A DNA stretch of 64,000 nt. It comes from Arthrobacter sp. ATA002. Its GTDB lineage: Bacteria; Actinomycetota; Actinomycetes; Actinomycetales; Micrococcaceae. The stretch lies in contig NZ_CP114015.1 of NCBI RefSeq assembly GCF_026898095.1, positions 3,658,001 to 3,722,000 of the forward strand, read 5' to 3'. This document shows, one piece after another, positions 40,987-50,258 of this stretch. Each line of letters opens with the position of its first letter. The stretch's first letter is position 1. The position numbers were made by a program, and so were the translations under genes. The notes beneath the pieces were generated by a model, which was not told the origin of the DNA, ran no database searches, and saw only the letters and a program-made list of their open reading frames with translations.

Positions 40987-41748
40987 CTAGTCCTCCTGGA
41001 GTTTCTGTCCGCTGGCGAGCACTGCTTCGGCAAGCAGGAGGTCCAGCGGAGTGGTGATTTTGAGCGAGCGTTCCGATCCCTCCACAACGTAAACCTCGGC
41101 GCCCAGGGACTCGGCGAGCATGGCGTCGTCGGTCACCGCCGCGGCCTGCTCGGCGCTGAAATCCTCCACGGCCCGGTGCGCACGGCGGAGCAGTGCGGCG
41201 TCGAATCCCTGCGGGGTCTGGACCGCACGCAGCACGGACCGGTCGGCGGTGCCGGTGACCCGGCGGGGCGCTGCGGCGGTTTGGCCGTCAGCCGTTTCCT
41301 CGGTGCTCTTGATCGTGTCGGTGACGGGAACGGCGGGGATGACCGCCGCGGCGCCGGCCGCCAGCGCATCAGCGACCCGCCTGAAGACCTCCGGCGGCGT
41401 CAGTGCCCGCGCGGCGTCGTGCACCAGGACGGCGTCGAGATCCTGCGGCAGGGCATCCAGCGCCGCGCGGACAGACGCCGAGCGGGTTGCCCCGCCCTCG
41501 ACGACAGTGCAGGGAACGGTGAGCTTTGCGTCCCGGCACAGGGCGTGCATGATGGTGTCCCCGGCGGGAACGGCGACGGCCACGGCCGCGGCAATTCCAG
41601 CGTCCTGGACTCCCTGAAGCGCGTGGGCAAGGAGCGCGACGCCGGCCAGGGGCACCTGGGCTTTGGGCACGCCGTAGCCCAGCCGCTGCCCTGAACCGCC
41701 TGCTACGAGGATGACGCCGATCCGCCGGCGGGAAACTGTTGAAGACAC
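40987..41748 (-). CDS. ispD: 2-C-methyl-D-erythritol 4-phosphate cytidylyltransferase IspD
   Basis: IspD adds CMP to MEP in the isoprenoid pathway. The N-terminal nucleotide-binding loop reads VILVAGGSGQRLGYGVPKA, followed by VLVHDAARAL and LRAVQTPQGFDAALL. The 253 residues are family-typical. It is cotranscribed with ispF. Confidence 0.95.
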   Translation of the reverse strand: MSSTVSRRRIGVILVAGGSGQRLGYGVPKAQVPLAGVALLAHALQGVQDAGIAAAVAVAVPAGDTIMHALCRDAKLTVPCTVVEGGATRSASVRAALDALPQDLDAVLVHDAARALTPPEVFRRVADALAAGAAAVIPAVPVTDTIKSTEETADGQTAAAPRRVTGTADRSVLRAVQTPQGFDAALLRRAHRAVEDFSAEQAAAVTDDAMLAESLGAEVYVVEGSERSLKITTPLDLLLAEAVLASGQKLQED

Positions 41749-41848
41749 CCCTCCAGCCTAATGCCCGGGAGGCCCAGGCGGCCCCGGCCGGCCTGCGCCT
41801 GCCGGTACCACTGCTAGGGTCTCTCCGGTTATCGCCCCCGCTAACGAC

Positions 41849-41874
41849 AAAATGCCGGCCCCTAAGGACCGGCA
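41849..41874 (-). terminator. Terminator downstream of carD
   Basis: On the minus strand TGCCGGTCC pairs with GGCCGGCA (one G-T) and TTTT follows. It separates carD from ispD, so the latter probably has its own promoter or relies on read-through. Confidence 0.7.
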
Positions 41875-41921
41875 GCGTGCCGTTGTGCTGCGTTCGTGTT
41901 GTGCCGTTGTTTTCTACTGCG

Positions 41922-42403
41922 TTAGCTTGCCAGAACCTTGTCCAGGACAACTGCGGCCTGGTCTTCATCCGTTTTTTCGGCCAGTGCCAGTTCCGAAATC
42001 AGAATCTGGCGGGCTTTTGCAAGCATCCGCTTTTCCCTGCAGAAAGTCCGCGGTCGTGGTCGCGGCGCCACAGGTCACGAACGACCTCTGCCACCTTCAC
42101 CACGTCACCGGACGCAAGCTTCTCCAGGTTCGCCTTGTACCGGCGCGACCAGTTGGTGGGCTCTTCAGTGAGCTCGGCCCGCAGCACGTCGAACACGTGC
42201 TCCAGACCTTCTTTGCCCACCACATCGCGCACCCCAACGAGATCGACGTTCTCAGCCGGTACTTCTATGGTCAGATCACCCTGTGCCACCTTAAGCTTGA
42301 GATACATCTTCTCTTCGCCCTTGATGGTCCGCATCTTGATCTCTTCGATCTTCGCGGCACCGTGGTGAGGGTAAACAACTGTTTCGCCAACCTCAAAAAC
42401 CAT
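41922..42403 (-). CDS. carD: CarD-family transcriptional regulator (frameshifted)
   Basis: CarD binds RNA polymerase beta and stabilises open promoter complexes, including those of rRNA genes. The N-terminal RNAP-interaction domain reads [20 protein letters not shown], and the DNA-binding helical part includes [13 protein letters not shown] and VVRDLWRRD. The frame slips at 42035-42037 (one G missing on the coding strand) after GLSAG; the true C-terminus [19 protein letters not shown] continues to 41922, giving about 160 residues. A GGAAAGGGGAAAG ribosome site precedes the ATG. Confidence 0.94.
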
Positions 42404-42670
42404 GTGGACTTTCCCCTTTCCCAGCCTCTAGTTTACCATGTGTGCGACACGCCGAGAAGAGTTTTCGCAGGTCAGGTGCCGGATCATGATCCGCCTAGGT
42501 ATTATTCGGGGCCCGGTCCATGCCCCCACCTGCGGCGATGGTCTGGCAGACGCCCGTTTCGCGACCCCCGTTGACGGCCCGAAATCCAACATTTAGACCG
42601 TTTGCCGATAGGCTAGGCACAAAAGATAGCCTTCGGTCGCAAGACCGCAATACCCCAGGAGTTTTGTGCT

Positions 42671-43264
42671 GTGAGATTCACACCCAAGAACCGGGCGCAG
42701 CGCGCAGCTGCCGCCGGTGTAATTGCGCTGGCCGTACTGGGAGTCTCCAGCTGCAGCGCAGTGAACGAGCAGGCAACGGTGCGCGAATACTCGCCGTCGG
42801 ACGGCATCGTCGAGAACGTCGGCGAGGTGGAGCTGCGAAACCTCCTGGTGGTCAGCAACGGTGACGGCGAAGCCGGCCGCCTGCTGGGGACAGTGGTAAA
42901 CGCCTCCCCCGAGAATGTCGAGTTTTCCCTCGCAATGGGAGGTACCACACTGGAGTGGTCCATTGAATCCGGTGACAAGGTCATCTTCGAGGATGCCCAA
43001 ACCGACACGGTTACTGTTCCCAACGTCGACACCCTTCCGGGCACCGGCCTCCGCGCCGATGCGAGCAACGGAGCTGAAACCGTCGAGCTGAACGTTCCCG
43101 TCGTCGACGGCACGCTGGAGGACTACCGCGAGTACCTGCCGACGCCTTCCCCGGCTCCGATGGACACCGCCACCATGGTTCCCTCCGATCAGGCCACGGA
43201 TGTCCAGCAGGACACCGGTGTCGACACCGGCACTGCCACCACGGAGCCCACAGAATCACAGTAG
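42671..43264 (+). CDS. Putative lipoprotein of unknown function
   Basis: This is a 197-residue exported protein. A basic N-terminus and hydrophobic stretch lead to a lipobox LGVSSC (lipidated Cys about residue 28). The mature part is mostly beta-like and reads VREYSPSDGIVENVGEVELRN, which is reminiscent of actinobacterial lipoproteins annotated next to regX3. A Pro/Thr/Gln-rich tail follows. The GTG start has an AGGAG site 10 bp upstream. Position beside regX3-senX3 hints at a phosphate or envelope role, but no function can be named. Confidence 0.75.
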   Translation: MRFTPKNRAQRAAAAGVIALAVLGVSSCSAVNEQATVREYSPSDGIVENVGEVELRNLLVVSNGDGEAGRLLGTVVNASPENVEFSLAMGGTTLEWSIESGDKVIFEDAQTDTVTVPNVDTLPGTGLRADASNGAETVELNVPVVDGTLEDYREYLPTPSPAPMDTATMVPSDQATDVQQDTGVDTGTATTEPTESQ

Positions 43265-43309
43265 GCTCCCGGCCGCGCCAACGCGCGGCGGGACCCCAAG
43301 AAGATATGC

Positions 43310-43339
43310 GAAGGGACCCGGCAGCTGCCGGGTCCCTTC
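43310..43339 (+). terminator. Terminator between lipoprotein gene and regX3
   Basis: A perfect palindrome of 15-bp arms (GAAGGGACCCGGCAG and its complement) is followed by TTTCTG. It serves the plus-strand lipoprotein gene and perhaps regX3 from the other side. Confidence 0.85.
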
Positions 43340-43413
43340 TTTCTGTCTGCGCTCATGACCCCTGACCGGCGTCGCTGCTCCGTGCCGGCTTCGCCGGCTG
43401 AGCTGTTGCCGGG

Positions 43414-44093
43414 TCAGGGTTCGAACTTGTAGCCCAGCCCGCGCACCGTTACCAGGTGCCGGGGCAGGGAAGGATCCGGTTCAATCTTCCCGCGCAGGCG
43501 TTTGACGTGGACATCAAGGGTCTTGGTGTCGCCCACATAGTCGGCACCCCAAATCCGTTCGATCAGCTGGCCCTGGTTAGCACCCGGCCCGAGTTGCGAA
43601 GCAGCATCTCCAGCAGTTCAAACTCTTTGAGCGGCAGCGGGATGTCCGCCCCATTAACGGTGACCACATGCCGGTCCAGGTCCATCCGCACCGGCCCCGC
43701 TTCCACGGTGGGGCCGGACAGGTCACCGCCATCGCTGCGGCGGCGCAGGACGGCCCGGATCCGGGCCAGCAGTTCACGGGAACTGTAGGGCTTGGTGACA
43801 TAGTCGTCGGCACCAATCTCCAGGCCGACCACCTTATCGATCTCCCCGTCCAGGGCAGTCAGCATGATGACCGGGACGTCCGAGCGCTGCCGGATCTGCC
43901 GGCAGACCTCGGTTCCCGACTGGCCAGGCAGCATCAGGTCCAGCAGGATCAAATCGGCACCGCGCCGGTCAAACTCGGTCACGGCGTCAGTGCCGTTGTC
44001 CACCACTGCGACCTCGAATCCCTCTCGCCCCAGCAGGTAGGCGAGGGGGTCGCTGAACGACTCCTCGTCTTCGACTATCAGGATCCTGCTCAA
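43414..44093 (-). CDS. regX3: Response regulator RegX3/PhoP type (frameshifted)
   Basis: This is an OmpR-family response regulator of about 226 residues: a receiver domain with phospho-acceptor Asp52 in LILLDLMLPG and Lys near 101 in VTKPYSSREL, then a winged-helix DNA-binding domain. The frame breaks at CCC 43571-43573 after RVLTR; QLIERIWGADYVGDTKTLDV continues to GLGYKFEP at 43414. Its start overlaps the senX3 stop by ATGA. In actinobacteria this pair controls phosphate-starvation genes. A repeat array resembling PHO boxes lies upstream of senX3 and phoU. Confidence 0.92.
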
Positions 44094-45310
44094 GCACGAA
44101 CTCCTTGTTCCCGGCTGCCGCCGGCGGCAGCGGACTTACTTCCGGTATCGGCCGCGGCGCGCTGCGGCCGTGCCGGTGCAGCGTCCGCTGATTCCATTTC
44201 CGGCAGCCGAACAGTAAAGGTGGATCCCTGACCCGGCTGGGACCAGAGGCTGATTTCGCCTCCGTGGTTGGTGACCACGTGTTTGACGATGCTCAGGCCC
44301 AGGCCGGTTCCGCCCGTATGGCGCGACCGTGCACTGTCGACGCGGTAAAAGCGCTCAAAAATCCGTTCCTGGTCATCCGGATGGATGCCCGGACCCTGGT
44401 CCGTGACGGAAACCTGCGCCATACCGTCGCGGGACCGCAGCCCCACGCCTACCCGGCTGCCCTCCGGCGCGTAGCGGATGGCGTTGTCGATGAGGTTGCG
44501 GAAAGCGGTGGTCAGCATTTTCGCGTCACCGTACACGGAGCCCTCCACGGTGCCGCCGATGACGACCGTCGTGTTCCGGTTCTCCGCGGGCAACCGGTTG
44601 GCCTCCACGGCATCGGCCACCAGCCGGTTGATGTCCACCTCACGGGCGCGGTCCACCATGTCGGTGCTCTGCAGGCGCGACAGTTCGATGATGTCCTGCA
44701 CCAGGGCGGTAAGCCGGGACGATTCCTTGCTCATTCGTGCGGCGAAGCGGCGGACCGCCTCCTCGTCCCCCGCGGCGTCGTCCAGCGCTTCTGCCAGCAG
44801 CGAGATGGCACCCACCGGAGTTTTCAGCTCGTGGGACACGTTCGCGACGAAGTCGTTGCGCACTTCCTCGGTGCGTGCTCTTTCCGTGTGGTCGTCAGCC
44901 AGGATCAGGATGTACTCCTCTCCGACCGTGGAGACCCGGACCTGCAGGATGGTGCTTCCCTGCCCCAGCGGGCCGCGCTGCAGTTCCAGCTGGCGTTCCT
45001 CGATGACCCCGTCGCGGCGCACGCGTGCCGTGAGGTCCAGCAGTTCGGGCGGGACGAGCGTGTGCCCGCGGACCAGGCCGAAGGCGTAGGCTCCGGGACT
45101 GGCCCGGACCACGCCGTCGACCGCGTCCACGACAATATAGGCCCGCCCGATGGCCGCCAGCACCTCGGCGGCCCCGTCGGGAAGGGCCGGTTCGTCACCG
45201 CCGGCCATCTCACGGCGCTGGTGCCGGCTCGCAACATAGGCAAGCACGCCGAACACTCCCACAGCCAGGCCGAGGACTCCGGCTACCAGGCCGAGCAATA
45301 CAGGATTCAC
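44090..45310 (-). CDS. senX3: Sensor histidine kinase SenX3 type
   Basis: This membrane sensor kinase of 406 residues has one N-terminal membrane segment (about residues 4-27), a PAS-like domain, a HisKA motif FVANVSHELKTP with phospho-His160, and an ATPase domain with NLIDNAIRYAPEGS (N box), DQGPGIHPDDQ (G1) and GGTGLGLSIV (G2). It would phosphorylate RegX3 in response to phosphate status, with PhoU as negative partner. It is full length. Confidence 0.94.
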   Translation of the reverse strand: MNPVLLGLVAGVLGLAVGVFGVLAYVASRHQRREMAGGDEPALPDGAAEVLAAIGRAYIVVDAVDGVVRASPGAYAFGLVRGHTLVPPELLDLTARVRRDGVIEERQLELQRGPLGQGSTILQVRVSTVGEEYILILADDHTERARTEEVRNDFVANVSHELKTPVGAISLLAEALDDAAGDEEAVRRFAARMSKESSRLTALVQDIIELSRLQSTDMVDRAREVDINRLVADAVEANRLPAENRNTTVVIGGTVEGSVYGDAKMLTTAFRNLIDNAIRYAPEGSRVGVGLRSRDGMAQVSVTDQGPGIHPDDQERIFERFYRVDSARSRHTGGTGLGLSIVKHVVTNHGGEISLWSQPGQGSTFTVRLPEMESADAAPARPQRAAADTGSKSAAAGGSREQGVRA

Positions 45311-45370
45311 CCTCCTAGCTTAGGCTGACGGGCGGGGGCCGGGGCGACCCGCGGTGGCATAAGTCCCTGC

Positions 45371-45414
45371 GTTAAACTAACGTTCATCTGAAGATGCCCA
45401 ATGGTTAACCCTTC
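45371..45414. promoter_or_regulatory. PHO-box-like 11-nt repeat array between senX3 and phoU
   Basis: Four contiguous 11-nt units start at 45371, 45382, 45393 and 45404. Three begin GTTAAAC, GTTCATC and GTTAACC; the third unit is degenerate. The 11-nt phase and GTTCA-type core match actinobacterial PHO boxes, so RegX3 binding and autoregulation of the divergent senX3-regX3 and phoU units is inferred. Confidence 0.6.
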
Positions 45415-45492
45415 GCTGAAATCCTGCCAATACGGCTGTGACAGGCAGCTGGGGAATGTTGGACGAGTGCTGCACGAATGAAAGGACCCGAA

Positions 45493-46155
45493 GTGCGTAA
45501 GGTTTTTCAAGCCGAGCTTCATCAGATTGGCGAAGAGCTGACCCAGATTTCCGAGCTCGTCACCGAAGCGATGCAGAAAGCCACCCTCGCCTTCGAAGGT
45601 GCCGACACCGAACTGGCGCAGGATGTGATTGCTGCCGACGCGCGGATTGATTTCCTCCAGAACGACCTCGACGAACGCGCCATCGACATCCTCGCTCTGC
45701 AGGGGCCCGTGGCCAGTGACCTGCGGATGATTGTGGGCTCCCTGAGGATGAGCGCATCGCTGGAGCGGATGGGCGACCTGGCCCGGCATATCGCCCAGCT
45801 GGCGCGGCTGCGGTACCCGGAGCAGGTGGTTCCGGAACCGATGGTGGACACGTTCAGCGAGATGGCCCGCCTGGACATCCGCATTTCGGAGCTGCTCACG
45901 GAACTCCTGGAAACGCGGAACCTGGATCTCAGCACCGAGATTTACGCCTGCAACTCACGCATTAATGAGCTGCACGCCGGTGTGTTCAAGGCTGTCGCGG
46001 CACCGGACTGGCAGGTGTCGGCGGTCAGCACAGTGGACCTGACCCTGGCCAGCCGGTATTTTGAGCGCTTCGCCGACCATGGGGTTTCCGTGACGCGCAA
46101 GGTCAATTATTTGGTCACCGGGGAATGGCAGCCCCTGTCGGAGTCCAGCCGGTAG
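45493..46155 (+). CDS. phoU: Phosphate transport system regulator PhoU
   Basis: PhoU modulates the Pst transporter and the SenX3-RegX3 system. The 220-residue protein is all-helical with two PhoU repeats: the first contains IDFLQNDLDERAIDILALQ and ERMGDLARHIAQLAR, the second SRYFERFADHGVSVTRKV. Both E-R-x-x-D-x-x metal-binding helices are present. GTG 45493 is preferred over the ATG at 45478 because AAAGGA lies 8 bp upstream and VRKVFQAELHQIGEEL matches the family start. It is divergent from senX3. Confidence 0.94.
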   Translation: MRKVFQAELHQIGEELTQISELVTEAMQKATLAFEGADTELAQDVIAADARIDFLQNDLDERAIDILALQGPVASDLRMIVGSLRMSASLERMGDLARHIAQLARLRYPEQVVPEPMVDTFSEMARLDIRISELLTELLETRNLDLSTEIYACNSRINELHAGVFKAVAAPDWQVSAVSTVDLTLASRYFERFADHGVSVTRKVNYLVTGEWQPLSESSR

Positions 46156-46180
46156 GCGCCGGCATCAAAGGTTAACCGGA

Positions 46181-46208
46181 AAAGGGCGGCCCCGCGGGGC
46201 CGCCCTTT
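46181..46208 (+). terminator. Terminator after phoU
   Basis: A self-complementary stem AAAGGGCGGCCCCG with its complement spans 28 bp and is followed by CTGCTT. It may serve phoU and the convergent gpmA. Confidence 0.85.
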
Positions 46209-46241
46209 CTGCTTGCCCGTCAGTGGTCCGGGATGGGAAAG

Positions 46242-47003
46242 CTACTTCTTCTTGCCCTGGTTTGCCACGGCCTGGATGGACGCTGCCGCAGCTTCCGGGT
46301 CCAGGTAGGTGCCGCCGGCCTTCACGGGCTTGAGATCTCCGTCCAGTTCATAGACCAGCGGAATTCCGGTGGGGATGTTGACGGCGGCGATATCGGCGTC
46401 GCTGATGCCGTCCAGGTGCTTGACCAGGGCGCGCAGGGAGTTGCCGTGCGCTGCGATCATGACCGTCTTCCCGGCCTTGATGTCCTGCGAAATGTCCGAC
46501 TCCCAGTACGGCAGGAAGCGCTCCAGAACGTCCTTGAGGCACTCGGTGCGGGGCAGCTCGTCCTGTGCCAGGTCCGCATACCGCGGATCGTGGGCCTGGG
46601 AGAAGTCGCTGTCGTCGGGCAGGGGCGGCGGCGGAGTGTCATAGGAACGGCGCCACAGCATGAACTGCTCTTCGCCGTACTCCGCGAGGGTCTGCGCTTT
46701 GTCCTTGCCCTGGAGGGCGCCGTAGTGGCGTTCGTTCAGGCGCCAGCTGCGCTTTACATCGATCCAGATGCGGTCCGCTGCGCCCAGGGCGATGTTGGCC
46801 GTGTTGATGGCCCGCTGCAGACGCGAGGTGTACAGGATGTCGGGCAGGATGCCGGCTTCCACCAGCAGCTCGCCGCCGCGGAGGGCTTCAGCCCGGCCAA
46901 GGTCCGTCAGATCCACGTCCACCCAGCCGGTGAAGAGGTTCTTTTCATTCCATTCGCTCTGGCCGTGGCGCAGAAGGATCAGTTTGTAAGTCATATAAGT
47001 CAT
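46242..47003 (-). CDS. gpmA: 2,3-bisphosphoglycerate-dependent phosphoglycerate mutase
   Basis: This glycolytic enzyme interconverts 3- and 2-phosphoglycerate. The catalytic [10 protein letters not shown], the [14 protein letters not shown] loop and the second histidine in [15 protein letters not shown] are all present. The length of 253 or 250 residues depends on which of two nearby Met codons starts it; both lie within 9 bases. The neighbours give no further hint. Confidence 0.96.
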   Translation of the reverse strand: MTYMTYKLILLRHGQSEWNEKNLFTGWVDVDLTDLGRAEALRGGELLVEAGILPDILYTSRLQRAINTANIALGAADRIWIDVKRSWRLNERHYGALQGKDKAQTLAEYGEEQFMLWRRSYDTPPPPLPDDSDFSQAHDPRYADLAQDELPRTECLKDVLERFLPYWESDISQDIKAGKTVMIAAHGNSLRALVKHLDGISDADIAAVNIPTGIPLVYELDGDLKPVKAGGTYLDPEAAAASIQAVANQGKKK

Positions 47004-47072
47004 GGTAACGGAGGACCCGTTGCCGGGGCAGGGCCCGCGTCCTGAGGAGTCTTACCCGGCCCGTAAAATTGT

Positions 47073-47867
47073 TTGGTGCAAAAACCGCAAAAAGCCGTAG
47101 GAAATGTGACCAGGGGCACTACAAACCCGAACAGGTTGCGGCGTGTGGACCGCTGGCTCGCCGGTCCGCAGGGCTGGCGGCTGCGGCGGGCTGCGGACCC
47201 GCTCATCATTGACCTTGGGTACGGCGCCGCTCCCACCACCGCCGTCGAACTCCATACCCGGCTTGGGCGCGTCCGCCCCGACATCGACGTCGTGGGCATT
47301 GAGATCGACCCCGCCCGGGTCCGGTCGGCCAAGGCGCTGGAGCGGGACGGGCTGTCCTTCCGGCAGGGTGGATTCGAACTGCCGGTGGACGGACGCCGGC
47401 CGGTGATGGTGCGCGCGTTCAATGTGCTGCGCCAGTACTCCGAGGAGGAGTACGGAGCCCACTGGGACATGGTCCGGTCGCGGCTGGCGGACGGCGGAAT
47501 CTTCGTCGACGGGACCTGCGATGAAATTGGCCGGCGCTCCACGTGGGTGGAGCTGAACCCGGACGGGCCCGTGTCGCTGAGCATTTCAGTGCGGTTCGGC
47601 GCCTTCGAACTGCCGTCGGACGTGGCGGAACGGCTGCCCAAGGCGCTCATTCACCGCAATGTTCCGGGCGAGAAAGTCCACGCCCTGCTCCAGGCTATGG
47701 ACACCGCATGGATTCAGGCAGCTCCACAGGCTTCCTACGGAAACCGGCAGCGCTGGCTGGCAATGTGCGCTGCGCTGATGGCTGCGGGCTGGCCCCTGCT
47801 CACCGGACCGGCCCGGTGGCGGCTGGGCGAAATCACCGTGGCGTGGGACGCCGTCGCACCGGCCTGA
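47073..47867 (+). CDS. Class I SAM-dependent methyltransferase-like protein
   Basis: This 264-residue protein has a Rossmann-like SAM fold: LIIDLGYGAAPTTAVELHTR (motif I), VVGIEIDPARV (motif II acidic residue) and VRAFNVLRQYSEEEY. It carries no family-specific catalytic signature I know, so the substrate is unassigned. The start is TTG 47073 or GTG 47076. It is divergent from gpmA with a 69-bp gap that should hold both promoters. Confidence 0.75.
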   Translation: MVQKPQKAVGNVTRGTTNPNRLRRVDRWLAGPQGWRLRRAADPLIIDLGYGAAPTTAVELHTRLGRVRPDIDVVGIEIDPARVRSAKALERDGLSFRQGGFELPVDGRRPVMVRAFNVLRQYSEEEYGAHWDMVRSRLADGGIFVDGTCDEIGRRSTWVELNPDGPVSLSISVRFGAFELPSDVAERLPKALIHRNVPGEKVHALLQAMDTAWIQAAPQASYGNRQRWLAMCAALMAAGWPLLTGPARWRLGEITVAWDAVAPA

Positions 47868-47916
47868 GGCAGGCCGGCACCCGGGCCGTTACTCTGCGCC
47901 CGAAACCCGGTTTCGG

Positions 47917-48237
47917 CTACCAGCCCCCGTAGGGGCCGGCGGAGCCGCGGCCGGAGCCGCTGACCGAGGGCTTGACGTCTGCCAGGTAAACACACGCCGC
48001 CACGAGTCCTGCGAGTGTGAGCGGCAGGAGCGCGCCCGGGCTCAGCGTGCCAAGGATCCCCACGGCAATGCCGGCTCCCGTCATGCCCATCCAGAAACCC
48101 TTGGTCCGTTTCCCGGTGGCTTCAAAAACGGCGGGCTTGCGCCGCACGGCATCGGAAAACGCCCAGAGCGCGATCACCAGCGTGGCCAGGCCCAGGGCCT
48201 GGTAAAACAACGGCTCAAGAAGGAAGACGTAAATCAC
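47917..48237 (-). CDS. DUF2516 family membrane protein
   Basis: This is a 106-residue protein with about three membrane segments (residues near 9-27, 50-66 and 69-86) and a Gly-rich C-terminus. It matches the actinobacterial DUF2516 pattern, including ALWAFSDAVRRKPAVFEATGKRTK after the first segment. The function is unknown. It lies 10 bp upstream of the PLP enzyme gene on the same strand. Confidence 0.8.
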   Translation of the reverse strand: MIYVFLLEPLFYQALGLATLVIALWAFSDAVRRKPAVFEATGKRTKGFWMGMTGAGIAVGILGTLSPGALLPLTLAGLVAACVYLADVKPSVSGSGRGSAGPYGGW

Positions 48238-48246
48238 TGTTTCAGC

Positions 48247-49428
48247 CTACCGTGCCAGCGCCTGCGTGAGGTCAGCCCAGAGGTCTTCGGCGTGCTCAAT
48301 GCCCACCGACAGCCGCAGCAGGTTCCCGGGTACCGAGGCCGGTTCGCCGGGCTGGCGCCGCCTCCTCTCAATCAGGGATTCCACCCCGCCCAGCGACGTG
48401 GCCGGAAGCCACAGGCGCACGTTCTCCGCTACCGCTTCCGCTGCCGCAGCGCCGCCGGCCACTTCAATGCAAAGAATGGACCCGAACCCTTCCATCTGCT
48501 TGGCAGCCCGCTCATGGCCGGCGTCTCCGGGCAGGCCCGGGTAGCGGACCGCCTCCACTGCCGGATGATCCAGCAGCCGCTGCGCCAGCAGCGCGGCGGT
48601 GGCCTGCGAGCGCTCCACCCGGAGGGCAAGTGTCCGTAAACCGCGCAGCGCCAGCCACACCTCGAAGGGACCCGCAATGGCGCCGTGCAGGGAGCGGTAA
48701 CTGTGCAGGCGGCCGCGCAGTTCCCCGTCGGAGGTAACCAGTGCGCCAAGCACCACGTCGGAATGCCCGGCCAGGTACTTTGTCACCGAGTGGAGCACGA
48801 CGTCGGCGCCCAGCTCCAGCGGCCGGGTGACCAGCGGCGTGGAGAACGTGTTGTCCGCCACCACCAGCGCGCCGATGTCATGTGCAGCGTGAGTCAGCAC
48901 CTCGATCTCGGCGACCTCAAGCATGGGGTTGGTGGGGCTTTCAATCCACAGCATGTCTGCGGGCCGTGCAGCGCCGGATTCGGCGCCGGAGCCCTGCAGA
49001 GCCGCGATCACCTGTTCGGTGTCCGCTATGTCCACGGTGCGGACCGTGAAGCGCCCGTTGTCAGCCTCACCGGCGGCCAGGAGCAAGGAACCCTGATAAC
49101 TGTGCCGGGGCATCACCAGGATTCCCCCGGTGGGAATCAGGGAGAGGGCCGAGGCCACTGCCGCCAGCCCGGAGGAAAAGACCAGCCCCGGCAGCGCTGC
49201 ACCCTCGAGCTCGGAAAGCGCCGTTTCGAAAGGGTCCCACGTGGGGTTGGAAAAGCGGCCGTACACCCGTTCGTCCGGAGCCGGAACCCCCGCCCCGTGA
49301 AAAGTGGACGAAAGCACGATCGGCGGATTGACCGGCGCATCCGGTTCCCGCGGAGGGCGGCCGGCAGCCACCACTACGGTCTCGGGGGAAAGGTTCGCGG
49401 TGGAGGAGCTCTTCGGCGCTTGCATCAT
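48247..49428 (-). CDS. Trans-sulfuration PLP enzyme (cystathionine gamma-synthase/lyase family)
   Basis: This 393-residue Cys/Met-metabolism PLP enzyme has the family motif PTNPMLEVAEIEVL, an Asp for the pyridine nitrogen in VVADNTFSTP and the Schiff-base Lys in LHSVTKYLAGHSDVV. The N-terminal YGRFSNPTWDPFE holds phosphate-binding residues, and the C-terminus SLGGVESLIERR is standard. Synthase (metB), gamma-lyase and methionine lyase share these motifs, so the exact reaction is open. Confidence 0.9.
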   Translation of the reverse strand: MMQAPKSSSTANLSPETVVVAAGRPPREPDAPVNPPIVLSSTFHGAGVPAPDERVYGRFSNPTWDPFETALSELEGAALPGLVFSSGLAAVASALSLIPTGGILVMPRHSYQGSLLLAAGEADNGRFTVRTVDIADTEQVIAALQGSGAESGAARPADMLWIESPTNPMLEVAEIEVLTHAAHDIGALVVADNTFSTPLVTRPLELGADVVLHSVTKYLAGHSDVVLGALVTSDGELRGRLHSYRSLHGAIAGPFEVWLALRGLRTLALRVERSQATAALLAQRLLDHPAVEAVRYPGLPGDAGHERAAKQMEGFGSILCIEVAGGAAAAEAVAENVRLWLPATSLGGVESLIERRRRQPGEPASVPGNLLRLSVGIEHAEDLWADLTQALAR

Positions 49429-49608
49429 GCCCCCAGCCTAATGCGCGGCGCTGTGCCGGGACTTTTGTTTCGGCCGCGTACCCGCAGGTTGCGGAATCCC
49501 CCACGTCACGGCCACCGCCCCTTCCGGTACGCTGCCCGTGACCCGGCGCCGCCCCGAAAGCATGCTTCACGCCAGCGGCTTCCCAGCTGGACTGGGTAGG
49601 CTAGGCGG

Positions 49609-50258
49609 GTGAGTACTTCCAATTCCCCGCCCGCCGTACAGGCCTGTTCATCACCCTTGAAGGCGGCGACGGAGCCGGAAAGTCCACCCAGGCCGCCAAG
49701 CTCACTGCGGCCCTTGAAGCGGCCGGCCGCACCGTGGTCCGCACCCGTGAGCCCGGCGGCACCCCGGTGGGTGAGCAGCTGCGCTCCCTGGTCCTGGAAC
49801 ACGGCAACGGTGAAATAGATGCCCGCACCGAAGCCCTGATCTTTGCGGCCTCACGGGCTGCGCACGTGACACAGGTGATCCGCCCGGCCGTGGAACGTGG
49901 CGAGGTGGTGGTCTGCGACCGCTTCATCGACAGCTCCGTGGCCTACCAGGGATCCGGCCGGTCGCTGGGCACGGATGATGTGCGGCAGCTGAACGTCTGG
50001 GCCACCGAAGGCTTCACCCCGGACCTGACCGTGCTGCTCGATGTTGATCCCGCGCAGGGCCGCCTGCGGCGCACGGCCAACCAAGCCGCCGAGGACCGCC
50101 TTGAATCCGAGCCCGACACCTTTCACCTGCGCATCCGCGGGGCCTTCCTGGAGCAGGCCCGGAACGACCCCGGCCGCTATTTGGTGCTCGACGCCGGACT
50201 GCCTGTGGGCGACCTGGCGGACACCATCCTGGCCCGGGTGCAGGAACTGCTGCCGTGA
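49609..50258 (+). CDS. tmk: Thymidylate kinase (frameshifted)
   Basis: Tmk phosphorylates dTMP. The P-loop FITLEGGDGAGKST follows the start closely; TREPGGTPVGEQLR and CDRFIDSSVAYQGSGR are the family DR(Y/F/H) and Q-loop regions. The frame breaks near 49641 (one G missing) between PPAVQ and GLFITLEGG. GTG 49609 is the start; a TAGGCT about 7 bp upstream suggests leaderless transcription. The length is about 216 residues. The stop overlaps holB by GTGA. Confidence 0.93.
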
